Shown here in pieces: positions 50,346 through 59,218 of a stretch of DNA of 64,000 nt (position 1 is the first letter of the stretch; each line of letters starts with the position of its first letter). Position numbers and translations under genes: made by a program. Source of the stretch: DATKRB01 sp036501425. Lineage in GTDB: Bacteria; Actinomycetota; Acidimicrobiia; Acidimicrobiales; RAAP-2. The stretch lies in contig DASYAI010000032.1 of assembly GCA_036501425.1 (NCBI GenBank), positions 124,001 to 188,000 on the forward strand, given 5' to 3'. Under the pieces are notes generated by a model. The model was not told where the DNA came from. It saw only the letters and a list, made by a program, of their open reading frames with translations, and searched no databases.

Positions 50346-51869
50346 ATGGCAGAGCTGACGATCGACGCCAACGAGATCACCGAGGCTCTCCGGCGCCACG
50401 TCGAGGACTACTCGGCCTCGGTGGACGCCGAGCAGATCGGGCGGATCGTGGAGGTCGGCGACGGCATCGCCCGCATCTCGGGCCTCCCCGGCGCGGCGGT
50501 GAACGAGCTGCTCGAGTTCGAGGACGGAACCCTCGGGCTGGCCCTCAACCTCGACGAGGACACCATCGGCGCCGTCGTGCTCGGCAACGTGGACAGCATC
50601 GAGGAGGAGCAGGTCGTTCGGGCGACCGGTCGCATCCTGTCGGTCCCGGTGGGCGACGCCCTGCTCGGCCGGGTCGTCGACGCACTCGGCCAGCCCATCG
50701 ACGGCAAGGGCCCGGTGGCCACCGAGGCGACCCGCCGGATGGAGGTGCAGGCCCCGGGGATCGTCGGTCGTCAGCCGGTGTCCGAGCCGCTGCAGACCGG
50801 CATCAAGGCGATCGACGCCATGACCCCGATCGGTCGCGGCCAGCGGGAGCTGATCATCGGCGACCGCAAGACGGGGAAGAGCACCGTGGCCGTCGACACC
50901 ATCCTCAACCAGCGGGGCCAGGGCGTGAAGTGCATCTACGTGGCGATCGGCCAGAAGAACTCCTCGGTCGCCCAGACGGTCGCCACGCTCGAGCAGCACG
51001 GGGCCCTGGCCTACACGGTGGTAGTCGTGGCCTCGGCCGGCGACCCGGTGCCCTACAAGTACCTGGCGCCCTACTCGGGGTGTGCCATGGGCCAGCACTG
51101 GATGGAGCACGGCGAGCACGCCCTCATCGTCTACGACGACCTGTCCAAGCAGGCCGAGGCGTACCGGACGATCTCGTTGCTCCTCCGGCGCCCGCCGGGC
51201 CGCGAGGCCTACCCCGGCGACGTCTTCTACCTCCACAGCCGGCTGCTCGAGCGCGCCGCCAAGCTCTCCGACGAGCTCGGGGGCGGGTCGCTCACCGCCC
51301 TGCCGATCATCGAGACCAAGGCCGGGGACATCTCGGCGTACATCCCGACCAACGTGATCTCGATCACCGACGGCCAGGTGTTCTTGGAGTCCGACCTGTT
51401 CTACGCCGGGGTCCGGCCGGCCATCAACGTGGGCAACTCGGTCAGCCGGGTGGGCGGGGCGGCCCAGATCAAGGCCATGAAGACCGTGTCGGGCACCCTC
51501 AAGCTCGACCTGGCCCAGTTCCGCGAGCTGGAGGCCTTCGCCACCTTCGGCTCCGAGCTCGACAAGGTGAGCCAGGCCCAGCTCGACCGGGGGGCCCGGC
51601 TCACCGAGCTCCTCAAGCAGCCCCAGAACGAGCCGGTGCCGGTGGAGGAGCAGGTGCTGGTGGTCTACGCCGGCACCAACGGCTGGGTGGACTCGGTGCT
51701 GGTCGGCGACGTCCGGCGGTTCGAGTCCGAGCTGCGCGCCTCGTTCCGGGCCAACCAGGCCGACCTGCTGGCCCAGATCCGCGACACGGGCACCCTGCCC
51801 GATGCCGCGGCGATGGACAAGGCGCTGCAGTCGTTCGTCGACGGCTTCGCGCCCACCTCGGCGGACTGA
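50346..51869 (+). CDS. atpA: ATP synthase F1 subunit alpha
   Basis: Alpha is the non-catalytic nucleotide-binding subunit of the head. The 507-aa product has the N-terminal beta barrel, Walker A GDRKTGKS (172-179), YVAIGQKNSSVAQ, the arginine-finger region AINVGNSVSRVGGAAQ and the helical C-terminus. It is two bases downstream of atpH. The length is standard. Confidence 0.97.
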   Translation: MAELTIDANEITEALRRHVEDYSASVDAEQIGRIVEVGDGIARISGLPGAAVNELLEFEDGTLGLALNLDEDTIGAVVLGNVDSIEEEQVVRATGRILSVPVGDALLGRVVDALGQPIDGKGPVATEATRRMEVQAPGIVGRQPVSEPLQTGIKAIDAMTPIGRGQRELIIGDRKTGKSTVAVDTILNQRGQGVKCIYVAIGQKNSSVAQTVATLEQHGALAYTVVVVASAGDPVPYKYLAPYSGCAMGQHWMEHGEHALIVYDDLSKQAEAYRTISLLLRRPPGREAYPGDVFYLHSRLLERAAKLSDELGGGSLTALPIIETKAGDISAYIPTNVISITDGQVFLESDLFYAGVRPAINVGNSVSRVGGAAQIKAMKTVSGTLKLDLAQFRELEAFATFGSELDKVSQAQLDRGARLTELLKQPQNEPVPVEEQVLVVYAGTNGWVDSVLVGDVRRFESELRASFRANQADLLAQIRDTGTLPDAAAMDKALQSFVDGFAPTSAD

Positions 51870-51872
51870 ACG

Positions 51873-52784
51873 ATGGCCGGTGGCCAGGAGCGGGTGCTGC
51901 GGCGCCGGATCCGCAGCGTGCAGTCGACCAAAAAGATCACCAAGGCGATGGAGCTGATCGCCGCGTCGCAGATCCTGCGGGCCCAGAACCGCATGGCCGC
52001 CAACCGCCCCTACCGGGCCGGGATGGCCCGCATCATCCGTGAGGCCGCGGCCGGCGACCCGGCGGCGGCCGAGCAGCTGCTGGGGGAGCCGGCCGAGCGC
52101 CACGTGGTGAGCGTGCTGGCCCTGGTGGCGGACCGGGGGCTCTCGGGCCCCTACAACTCGTCGGTGCTCCGGGCCACCGAGCGCCTGGTGGCCGACCTGC
52201 GGGGCCAGGGCATCGAGGTGCGGCTCTTCAGCGTGGGCAAGAAGGCCCAGTCCTACTTCCGGTTCCGGGGCCACGACGTCTCCGAGTCCTTCGTCGGCCT
52301 GAGCGAGCGCCCCACCTTCGCCCAGGCCCGCGAGGTGGCCGACGCCGTGGCGGCGGACTTCCTCGGGGGCCGCAGCGACCAGGTGCTGCTGGTCTCCACC
52401 CGCTACCGGTCGGCCGGCTCCCAGGTGGTCGAGGTGCGCCAGCTCCTGCCCGTCGCCCTGCCCGAGGGCGAGGAGGCCGACGGGGCCGGGGCGCCCGGCG
52501 CCCCATCGGGGGGGTACACCGAGTTCGAGCCCGACGTCCAGACCCTGCTGGCCGAGCTGGCCCCGAAGGCGGTCGAGTCGGAGATCTTCACCGCCCTGCT
52601 GGAGGGCGCGGCCTCGTTCTTCACCGCCCAGCAGCGGGCCATGGCGGCGGCGAGCGAGAACGCCGACGAGCTGATCCGCACGCTCAGCCGCACCATGAAC
52701 CGCGCCCGCCAGGACGCCATCACCACCGAGATCATGGAGATCGTCGGCGGAGCGGAAGCGCTCCGCCAGTCGAAGGGAGCCTGA
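51873..52784 (+). CDS. atpG: ATP synthase F1 subunit gamma
   Basis: Gamma is the central shaft that turns inside the head. The 303-aa product begins with the conserved coiled-coil helix RIRSVQSTKKITKAMELIAA and ends with the second helix ENADELIRTLSRTMNRARQD. ALVADRGLSGPYNSSV is the usual central segment. The region around 205-220 has a Gly/Ala/Pro insertion. It starts 3 bases after atpA stops. Confidence 0.96.
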   Translation: MAGGQERVLRRRIRSVQSTKKITKAMELIAASQILRAQNRMAANRPYRAGMARIIREAAAGDPAAAEQLLGEPAERHVVSVLALVADRGLSGPYNSSVLRATERLVADLRGQGIEVRLFSVGKKAQSYFRFRGHDVSESFVGLSERPTFAQAREVADAVAADFLGGRSDQVLLVSTRYRSAGSQVVEVRQLLPVALPEGEEADGAGAPGAPSGGYTEFEPDVQTLLAELAPKAVESEIFTALLEGAASFFTAQQRAMAAASENADELIRTLSRTMNRARQDAITTEIMEIVGGAEALRQSKGA

Positions 52785-52789
52785 GCCCG

Positions 52790-54247
52790 ATGACCACCAC
52801 CGCACCGCGCGCCGCCGAGCCATCCAGCCCGGCGCTGGAGGAGGGACGCGTCGTCGCCATCGCCGGTCCCGTCGTCGACGTGGAGTTCCCACTCCACGCC
52901 CTGCCCGAGATCAACTACGCGGTCGAGATGGACCTCACCCTCGAAGGCAGGTCGTTGACGGTGTCCGCCGAGGTGGCCCAGCAGATCGGCGAGGGCCGCG
53001 TGCGGTGCATCTGCATGCAGCCGACCGACGGGCTCGTGCGGGGCGCGCCGGTGCGCAACACCGGGCGGGGGATCGCGGTGCCGGTGGGCGACGCCGTGCT
53101 CGGCCACGTGTTCAACGTGCTCGGGGCGCCGCTCGACACCGACGACATCGGCCCGGTCGCCGACCGCTGGGAGATCCACCGGCCGGCGCCCAACTTCGAC
53201 CAGCTCGAGCCGCGCGCCCAGATGTTCGAGACGGGGATCAAGGTCATCGACCTGCTCGAGCCCTACGTCCAGGGGGGCAAGATCGGCCTGTTCGGGGGGG
53301 CGGGCGTCGGCAAGACGGTCCTCATCCTCGAGATGATCAACCGGGTGGCCACCAACCACGGCGGGGTGTCGGTGTTCGCCGGGGTGGGCGAGCGCACCCG
53401 CGAGGGCACCGACCTGTGGCTCGAGATGCGCGAGTCGGGGGTGATGGAGAAGGCGGCCCTGGTGTACGGCCAGATGGACGAGCCCCCCGGGGTCCGCCTG
53501 CGGGTCGGGCTGGCGGCGCTCACCATGGCCGAGTACTTCCGGGACGTCCAGAACCAGGACGTGCTGCTGTTCGTCGACAACATCTTCCGGTTCGTCCAGG
53601 CCGGCTCGGAGGTCTCCACCCTGCTCGGCCGCATGCCCTCGGCCGTGGGCTACCAGCCCACCCTGGCCGACGAGATGGGGGAGCTGCAGGAGCGGATCAC
53701 CTCGACCCGGGGCCGGTCGATCACCTCGGTCCAGGCGGTCTACGTGCCGGCCGACGACTACACCGACCCGGCGCCGTTCACCACCTTCACCCACCTCGAC
53801 GCCACCACCGAGCTGTCGCGCCAGATCGCCGCGCTCGGGATCTACCCGGCGGTCGACCCGCTGGCGTCCACCTCGAACATCCTCACGCCCGAGATCGTGG
53901 GGGAGCGCCACTACCAGGTGGCCCGCCAGGTCCAAGGGGTGCTCCAGCGCTACCGGGAGCTGCAGGACATCATCGCCATCCTGGGCCTCGACGAGCTCTC
54001 CGAGGAGGACCGGGTGATCGTCTCGCGCGCCCGCAAGATCCAGCGCTTCTTGTCCCAGCCCTTCAACGTCGGCGAGGTCTTCACCGGGTTGAAGGGGGTG
54101 ACGGTGCCGATCGACGAGACCGTCGAGTCCTTCGACGCCCTGGTCCGCGGCGACCTCGACGACGTGCCCGAGCAGGCGTTCCTGAACGTCGGGGGGGCCG
54201 ACTCGGTGCGGGCTAAGGCGGCGACCCTCGAGGAGGGCCGGAGCTGA
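52790..54247 (+). CDS. atpD: ATP synthase F1 subunit beta
   Basis: Beta carries the catalytic sites. The 485-aa product has Walker A GGAGVGKT (169-176), the catalytic glutamate loop GVGERTREGTDL, LLFVDNIFRFVQAGSEVS and the DELSEEDR motif of the C-terminal lever. ATG 52790 follows atpG by 5 bases. The stop overlaps the atpC start by one base (TGATG at 54245-54249). Confidence 0.97.
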   Translation: MTTTAPRAAEPSSPALEEGRVVAIAGPVVDVEFPLHALPEINYAVEMDLTLEGRSLTVSAEVAQQIGEGRVRCICMQPTDGLVRGAPVRNTGRGIAVPVGDAVLGHVFNVLGAPLDTDDIGPVADRWEIHRPAPNFDQLEPRAQMFETGIKVIDLLEPYVQGGKIGLFGGAGVGKTVLILEMINRVATNHGGVSVFAGVGERTREGTDLWLEMRESGVMEKAALVYGQMDEPPGVRLRVGLAALTMAEYFRDVQNQDVLLFVDNIFRFVQAGSEVSTLLGRMPSAVGYQPTLADEMGELQERITSTRGRSITSVQAVYVPADDYTDPAPFTTFTHLDATTELSRQIAALGIYPAVDPLASTSNILTPEIVGERHYQVARQVQGVLQRYRELQDIIAILGLDELSEEDRVIVSRARKIQRFLSQPFNVGEVFTGLKGVTVPIDETVESFDALVRGDLDDVPEQAFLNVGGADSVRAKAATLEEGRS

Positions 54248-54801
54248 TGCCCGACGGCGTGTTCGCGGTGGAGGTCGTCACCCCGGAGCGGCGGCTGGTC
54301 GACGGGTCCGCCCGGGCCGTCGTGCTCCGCAGCTCGGAGGGCGACCTGACCGTGCTCGACGGCCACACCCCCCTCATCGCCGACATCGTCCCGGGTGAGG
54401 TGCGGGTGGACCGGCCCGAAGGCGACCCGGTCCGCCTGGCCGTCCACGGCGGCTACCTGCAGGTGGGACCCGAGGGCGACCCGGCGACCGACGGCGCCGA
54501 GCCGGTCGCTGGCCGGGACCAGCGGGCGACGACCCGGGTGACGGTGCTGGCCGGGGTGGCCGAGCTCGCCGACGAGATCGACCCCGAGCGGGCCGAGCAG
54601 GCCCGCGAGCAGGCCGAGCGCCGGGTGGAGGAGCTGCGGGCGGCGGTGGCCGCCGGCGGGGCCCCGGGCGCGCCGGGCTCGCCGGGCGGGGCCGCCGGCG
54701 ATGCCGGTCCGGCACCCACGGCCGAGGAGCGTCAGCTGGCCCAGGCCGAAGCGGCGCTCCGGCGTGCCGAGGTGCGACTGCAGGTCGCCTCGACGCACTG
54801 A
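54247..54801 (+). CDS. atpC: ATP synthase F1 subunit epsilon with extra insertions
   Basis: Epsilon couples the shaft to the c-ring and can inhibit ATP hydrolysis. The 184-aa product keeps the N-terminal beta sandwich (VEVVTPERRLVDGSARAVV, GHTPLIADIVPGEVRV, VLAGVAEL) and a C-terminal helix pair (PERAEQAREQAERRVEEL ... AEAALRRAEVRLQVA). Two insertions lengthen it: about 22 residues after GGYLQVG, and a collagen-like GAPGAPGSPGG linker between the two helices, where a tight turn is usual. It is the last gene of the operon. Confidence 0.9.
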   Translation: MPDGVFAVEVVTPERRLVDGSARAVVLRSSEGDLTVLDGHTPLIADIVPGEVRVDRPEGDPVRLAVHGGYLQVGPEGDPATDGAEPVAGRDQRATTRVTVLAGVAELADEIDPERAEQAREQAERRVEELRAAVAAGGAPGAPGSPGGAAGDAGPAPTAEERQLAQAEAALRRAEVRLQVASTH

Positions 54802-54810
54802 GCGCCCGGG

Positions 54811-54826
54811 GCCGCCGACCGGCGGC
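54811..54826. terminator. Hairpin between convergent atpC and glpX
   Basis: GCCGCC-GACC-GGCGGC forms a perfect 6-bp GC stem 9 bases after the atpC stop and 6 bases after the glpX stop on the other strand. No T tract is present. Confidence 0.5.
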
Positions 54827-54832
54827 GCCGAG

Positions 54833-55828
54833 TCAGGTGAACTCGATCGAGCTGAGCTCGGCCAGCTTGGCGAGCGGGTGGCTGGCGTCGATCTTGCGCA
54901 GCGTCCCCGAGCGCGATCGCATCACCAGGGACTGGGTGGTGGCGCCGAACTCGTGGTAGCGGACGCCCTGCAGGAGCTCGCCGTCGGTGACCCCGGTGGC
55001 GGCGAAGAAGCAGTTGTCGCCCTTGACCAGGTCGTCGGTGGTGAGCACCGCCTCGAGGTCGTACCCGGCGTCGACGGCCGCCTGACGCTCGGCCTCGTTG
55101 CGGGGCCACAGGCGACCCTGGATCTCCCCCCCCATGCACTTGAGGGCCGCCGCCGCCAGGACGCCCTCGGGCGTGCCGCCGACCCCGAAGAGGATGTCGG
55201 CGCCCGAGCTGGGCCAGCCGGTGGCGATCGCCCCGGCGACGTCGCCGTCGGTGATCAGCCGGATGCGGGCGCCCGCCGCCCGTACCTCGGCGATCAGGTC
55301 GGCGTGCCGGGGCCGGTCGAGGATCACCGCCGTCAGATCCCGCACCGGCTGCCCGAGCGCCGCCGAAAGGGCGGCCAGGTTCTCGGTCGGGGAGCGGCGG
55401 ATGTCCACCGATCCCTTGGCCCGGGGGCCCACCGCGATCTTCTCCATGTAGACGCACGGTCCGGGGTCGAACATGGTGCCCCGCTCCGATGCGGCGATCA
55501 CCGCCAGCGCGCCACCCCGTCCGAGCGCGGTCGGGGTGGTGCCGTCGATGGGGTCCACCGCGATGTCGGTGGCGGGGGGCGAGCCGTCGCCGATCTGCTC
55601 GCCGTTATAGAGCATGGGTGCGGCGTCCTTCTCGCCCTCCCCGATCACCACCACGCCGTCCATCGACACGGTGGAGAGCACCACCCGCATCGCGCTGACG
55701 GCCGCCCCGTCGGCGCCCTCCTTGTCCCCCCGGCCCATCCACCGGCTCGCGGCCATGGCGGCCACCTCGGTCACCCGCACCAGCTCGAGAGCCAGGTTCC
55801 GGTCCGGGGCCTGCCCGTGGCGCGCCAC
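54833..55828 (-). CDS. glpX: Fructose-1,6-bisphosphatase class II
   Basis: GlpX removes the 1-phosphate of fructose 1,6-bisphosphate in gluconeogenesis. The 331-aa product shows AASRWMGRGDKEGADGAAV, the metal motifs GEGEKDAAPMLYNGE and DPIDGTT, GVGGTPEGVLAAAALKCMGG and KGDNCFFAATGVTDGELL. This is the only class found in many actinobacteria. GTG 55828 is the start, with TAGGGT 7 bases before it. It is inserted between atpC and murA in the opposite direction. Confidence 0.95.
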   Translation of the reverse strand: MARHGQAPDRNLALELVRVTEVAAMAASRWMGRGDKEGADGAAVSAMRVVLSTVSMDGVVVIGEGEKDAAPMLYNGEQIGDGSPPATDIAVDPIDGTTPTALGRGGALAVIAASERGTMFDPGPCVYMEKIAVGPRAKGSVDIRRSPTENLAALSAALGQPVRDLTAVILDRPRHADLIAEVRAAGARIRLITDGDVAGAIATGWPSSGADILFGVGGTPEGVLAAAALKCMGGEIQGRLWPRNEAERQAAVDAGYDLEAVLTTDDLVKGDNCFFAATGVTDGELLQGVRYHEFGATTQSLVMRSRSGTLRKIDASHPLAKLAELSSIEFT

Positions 55829-55835
55829 GGGGACG

Positions 55836-55841
55836 ACCCTA
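55836..55841 (-). promoter_or_regulatory. -10 element of a leaderless promoter for glpX
   Basis: TAGGGT on the minus strand lies 7 bases before GTG 55828, without a ribosome binding site. Confidence 0.55.
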
Positions 55842-55959
55842 GCTGCCGCGCACCTGGCGCGACGACGGCCGCCCGGGCCGGCGGGGCCGGCGGGCGGTCG
55901 GGTCGCCCGGCTCGAGCAGCCGGCCCGGGCGATCCCCGGGCGAGCCTCCCCCGGGCCGC

Positions 55960-55965
55960 CATACT
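55960..55965 (+). promoter_or_regulatory. Possible -10 element for murA
   Basis: CATACT lies 7 bases before GTG 55973. It differs from TAnnnT only in the first base. Confidence 0.4.
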
Positions 55966-55972
55966 TGGGCCC

Positions 55973-57247
55973 GTGGAACGCTTCGTGGTCCGACCCAACG
56001 GCCCGCTCTCGGGGACCATCCGCGCCGGCGGCGCCAAGAACTCGGTCCTCAAGCTGATGGCGGCGTGCCTGCTCGCCGAGGGTCGCCACGTGCTGCACAA
56101 CGTGCCGCACATCACCGACGTCGCCACGATGGCCGAGGTGCTGAGCTCGCTCGGGGCGTCGGTGGCGCGGCAGGGCCCAGGCGACCTGGTCATCGACGTG
56201 CCGTCGCCCGACGAGCTGGTCCCCGAGGCGCCCTACGAGCTGGTGGAGCGCATGCGGGCGTCGGTGGTGGTGCTCGGGCCGTTGCTGGCCCGGTGCGGCC
56301 AGGCCCGGGTCTCGTTGCCGGGCGGGGACGATTTCGGCTCGCGCCCGATCGACTTCCACCTCAACGGGCTGGGCGCCATGGGCACCGAGTTCTCGACCGC
56401 CCACGGCTACGTGGACGGTCGGGTGGGGGACCGGACCACCACCCACCGCCTGGTCGGGACCAAGGTGGTGCTCGAGTACCCGAGCCACACCGCCACCGAC
56501 AACCTCGTCATGGCCGCCTGCCTGGCCAAGGGCACCACGGTGATCGAGAACGCAGCCCGTGAGCCCGAGCTGTGCGACCTGGTGCGGTTCCTCAACGCGA
56601 TGGGGGCGGACGTGCGGGGGGCCGGCACGTCGCGCCTGGAGATCGAGGGGGTCGACGAGCTGCACCCGGTCGAGCACCGGGTGATCGGGGACCGGGTGGT
56701 GGCCGCCACCTACCTGGCCGCGGTCGGGCTGGCCGGGGGCGACGTGACGGTCGAGGACGCCCGGGTCGACCACATGGACATGCTCCTGCGCAAGCTGGTC
56801 CAGACCGGGGTGAGCATCGAGCAGACCGCCGACGGCCTCCGGGCGGTGTCCGAGGGCCGGCTCCGGTCGGCCGACGTGGCGACCTTGCCGTATCCGGGCG
56901 TGGCGACCGACTACAAGCCGCTGCTCGTCACCGTGCTGGCGGTGGCCGACGGGGTGGGCATCGTCACCGAGAACCTCTTTTCGGGTCGGTTCCGCTACGT
57001 GGACGAGCTGCGCCGGATGGGCGCCGACGTCCGGACCGAGGGCCACCACGTGGTGGTGCGGGGGGTCTCGCGGCTTTCGGGGGCGCCGGTGCGGGCGCCC
57101 GACATCCGGGCCGGCGCGGCGCTGGTGCTGGCGGGGCTGGTGGCCGAGGGCACCACCGAGGTGAGCGGCGCCGAGCACGTGGACCGGGGGTACGAGGACC
57201 TGGCCGGCGCGTTGCGGTCCCTCGGCGCCGACGTGGAGCGCCGATGA
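55973..57247 (+). CDS. murA: UDP-N-acetylglucosamine 1-carboxyvinyltransferase, Cys-to-Asp form
   Basis: MurA transfers enolpyruvate to UDP-GlcNAc in the first committed step of peptidoglycan synthesis. The 424-aa product has GGAKNSVLKLMAACLL (Lys22), RPIDFHLNGLGAMG, PSHTATDNLVMAACLAKG and AGAALVLAGLVAEG. In the active loop the usual PGGC is PGGD (Asp119), the change known to give fosfomycin resistance in M. tuberculosis MurA. GTG 55973 starts the protein. murA follows the atp operon as in mycobacteria. The stop overlaps the next start (ATGA at 57244-57247). Confidence 0.94.
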   Translation: MERFVVRPNGPLSGTIRAGGAKNSVLKLMAACLLAEGRHVLHNVPHITDVATMAEVLSSLGASVARQGPGDLVIDVPSPDELVPEAPYELVERMRASVVVLGPLLARCGQARVSLPGGDDFGSRPIDFHLNGLGAMGTEFSTAHGYVDGRVGDRTTTHRLVGTKVVLEYPSHTATDNLVMAACLAKGTTVIENAAREPELCDLVRFLNAMGADVRGAGTSRLEIEGVDELHPVEHRVIGDRVVAATYLAAVGLAGGDVTVEDARVDHMDMLLRKLVQTGVSIEQTADGLRAVSEGRLRSADVATLPYPGVATDYKPLLVTVLAVADGVGIVTENLFSGRFRYVDELRRMGADVRTEGHHVVVRGVSRLSGAPVRAPDIRAGAALVLAGLVAEGTTEVSGAEHVDRGYEDLAGALRSLGADVERR

Positions 57248-58413
57248 CTCCCGAGCGTCGAGCCCCCGTCGGGCCCCAGGACGTCGATGCCCTGCTGGCG
57301 GCGGCGGGAGGGGGGAGCCAGGTCGCCCTGGCCCGCCTGCTGTCCCTGGTCGAGCGGGGAGGACCGGCATCGCGCCGCGTCGCCGAGATCGCCTATGCCA
57401 GCCCGCCGCCGTACTCGGTCGGGCTGACCGGGGCCCCCGGCGCGGGCAAGTCCACCCTGACCGACCACCTCATCGCCGCGGCGCGCCGCGGTTGGCCGGC
57501 CGTCGCGCCGTCCGAGCTCGCTGCGCCGGACGCCGAGGGGGCCGGGCCGGCTGCGCGGGACGCCGAGCGGGCCGAGCCGCCCGACCAGACCGAGCCGGCT
57601 GCGCGGGACGTCGAGCCGGCCGAGCCGATCGAGCCGATCGATCAGATCGCCGTCCTGGCCGTCGATCCGTCCTCGCCGTTCAGCGGCGGGGCCATCCTCG
57701 GCGACCGGATCCGGATGCAGGACCACGCCACCGACCCCAGCGTGTACATCCGATCGATGGCCACCCGGGGCCACCTGGGCGGCCTGGCCCTGGCGGTGCC
57801 CGACGCGGTGCGGCTGCTCGGCGCCGTCGGCAAGCCGGTGGTGCTGATCGAGACGGTGGGGGTCGGCCAGATGGAGGTCGAGGTGGCCTCGGCCGCCGAC
57901 ACTACGGTGGTGGTCGTCAACCCCGGTTGGGGCGACGCCATGCAGGCCAACAAGGCGGGGCTGCTGGAGGTGGCCGACATCTTCGTCATCAACAAGGCGG
58001 ATCGTCCCGGGGTCGCCGAGGCCAAACGGGATCTCCACCAGATGCTCGACCTGTCGGGCCACGTGGACTGGCGACCGCCCATCGTCGAGACGGTGGCCGC
58101 CAACGGATCGGGGATCGCCGAGCTGTGGGCCCAGGTCGCCGCCCATCGCGCCCACCTGGTCGACGCCGGGTTGCTCGCCTCGCGTCGGGCCGGTCGGCTG
58201 GAGGCCGAGCTGCGGCGGATCCTGCTGGCCGAACTGGCGGCCCGGGTGGCCGACGTTGCCTCGGGGCCGGTGTTCGCCGAGGCCATGGCGGCGGTGGTCG
58301 AGGGCGGCCTCGATCCCTACCGGGCGGCCGACCGGGTGCTGGCGGCCCACCCGGGGCCGGGCCCCGACGCCACTGCTGCCCCCGAGCGTCGGGTACGGTT
58401 CGCAGGTGGCTGA
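57244..58413 (+). CDS. meaB: MeaB/ArgK-type GTPase (methylmalonyl-CoA mutase chaperone)
   Basis: MeaB protects and reactivates B12-dependent acyl-CoA mutases with GTP. The 389-aa product has the P-loop GAPGAGKST (63-71), VDPSSPFSGGAILGDRIRM, IETVGVGQMEVEVA (switch II) and NKAD. Residues about 84-133, directly after the P-loop helix, are a Pro/Glu/Ala-rich insertion of about 50 residues with a repeated EPAARDxEPAE unit not found in the family. No mutase gene is in the window. ATG 57244 overlaps the murA stop. Confidence 0.87.
   Translation: MTPERRAPVGPQDVDALLAAAGGGSQVALARLLSLVERGGPASRRVAEIAYASPPPYSVGLTGAPGAGKSTLTDHLIAAARRGWPAVAPSELAAPDAEGAGPAARDAERAEPPDQTEPAARDVEPAEPIEPIDQIAVLAVDPSSPFSGGAILGDRIRMQDHATDPSVYIRSMATRGHLGGLALAVPDAVRLLGAVGKPVVLIETVGVGQMEVEVASAADTTVVVVNPGWGDAMQANKAGLLEVADIFVINKADRPGVAEAKRDLHQMLDLSGHVDWRPPIVETVAANGSGIAELWAQVAAHRAHLVDAGLLASRRAGRLEAELRRILLAELAARVADVASGPVFAEAMAAVVEGGLDPYRAADRVLAAHPGPGPDATAAPERRVRFAGG
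58394..58399 (+). promoter_or_regulatory. Intragenic -10 element for the enoyl-CoA hydratase gene
   Basis: TACGGT lies 6 bases before GTG 58406, inside the last codons of meaB. Confidence 0.45.
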
Positions 58414-59218
58414 TGCCGATGCCCCCGACGACGAGCGCGCCGCGAGGTCCGGGGTGTTCGTGACCACCGACCGGCGGCCCGACGGGGTGGCCGTGGTCCG
58501 CCTCGATCGCCCCAAGGCCAACGCCCTGTGCCTCGAGCTGCTCGACCAGCTGGAGGCCGTGGCCAAGGCGCTGGCGGCCGACCCCCCGGGGGCGGTCGTC
58601 GTGTGGGGCGGGGAGCGCATCTTCGCCGCCGGGGCGGACATCAACGAGCTGGCGAACACGCCTCCGGGCACCGTGGCCGACCGCTTCCACGCCGCGCTGG
58701 GAGCGCTCGCCGAGGTGCCTCGGGCGACCATCGCGGCCGTCAACGGCTTTGCCCTGGGGGGCGGGCTGGAGCTGGCGCTGGCCTGTGATTTCCGGGTCGC
58801 CTCGTCCGAGGCCCGGCTGGGCCTGCCCGAGGTGCTCCTCGGCATCATCCCCGGCGGCGGCGGCACCCAGCGCCTGCCCCGGCTGATCGGGCCGTCGCGG
58901 GCCAAGGACCTCATCCTGTCGGGGCGCCAGGTGCAGGCGGACGAGGCCCTGGCCATGGGCCTGGTGAACCGGGTGGTGCCCTCGGCCGAGGTCTTCGACG
59001 CGGCCCTGCAATGGGCGGCCGAGCTGGCCCGAGGGGCGGTGGTGGCCCAGTCCCTCGGCAAGGCCGCCGTCGACCTGGGCGCGGAGACCACCCTCGCGGA
59101 GGCGCTGCACGTCGAGCGGGGCCGCTTCGTCGCCGCGTTTCGCACCGAGGATGCCGGGCGGGGCATCGCCTCGTTCATCGAGCACGGACCCGGCAAGGCG
59201 TCCTTCGTCGGGCGGTGA
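58406..59218 (+). CDS. Enoyl-CoA hydratase/isomerase (crotonase) family protein
   Basis: The 270-aa product has both crotonase oxyanion-hole segments (GADINELAN and NGFALGGGLELALACD) and both catalytic glutamates, in GGGLELALA and in LPEVLLGIIPGGGGTQRLPRLIG, which suggests a true hydratase for beta-oxidation. GTG 58406 overlaps the end of meaB. GTG 58457 near the conserved start is an alternative. The stop overlaps the treS start (GTGA at 59215-59218). Which acyl-CoA it uses is not visible. Confidence 0.88.
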   Translation: MADADAPDDERAARSGVFVTTDRRPDGVAVVRLDRPKANALCLELLDQLEAVAKALAADPPGAVVVWGGERIFAAGADINELANTPPGTVADRFHAALGALAEVPRATIAAVNGFALGGGLELALACDFRVASSEARLGLPEVLLGIIPGGGGTQRLPRLIGPSRAKDLILSGRQVQADEALAMGLVNRVVPSAEVFDAALQWAAELARGAVVAQSLGKAAVDLGAETTLAEALHVERGRFVAAFRTEDAGRGIASFIEHGPGKASFVGR

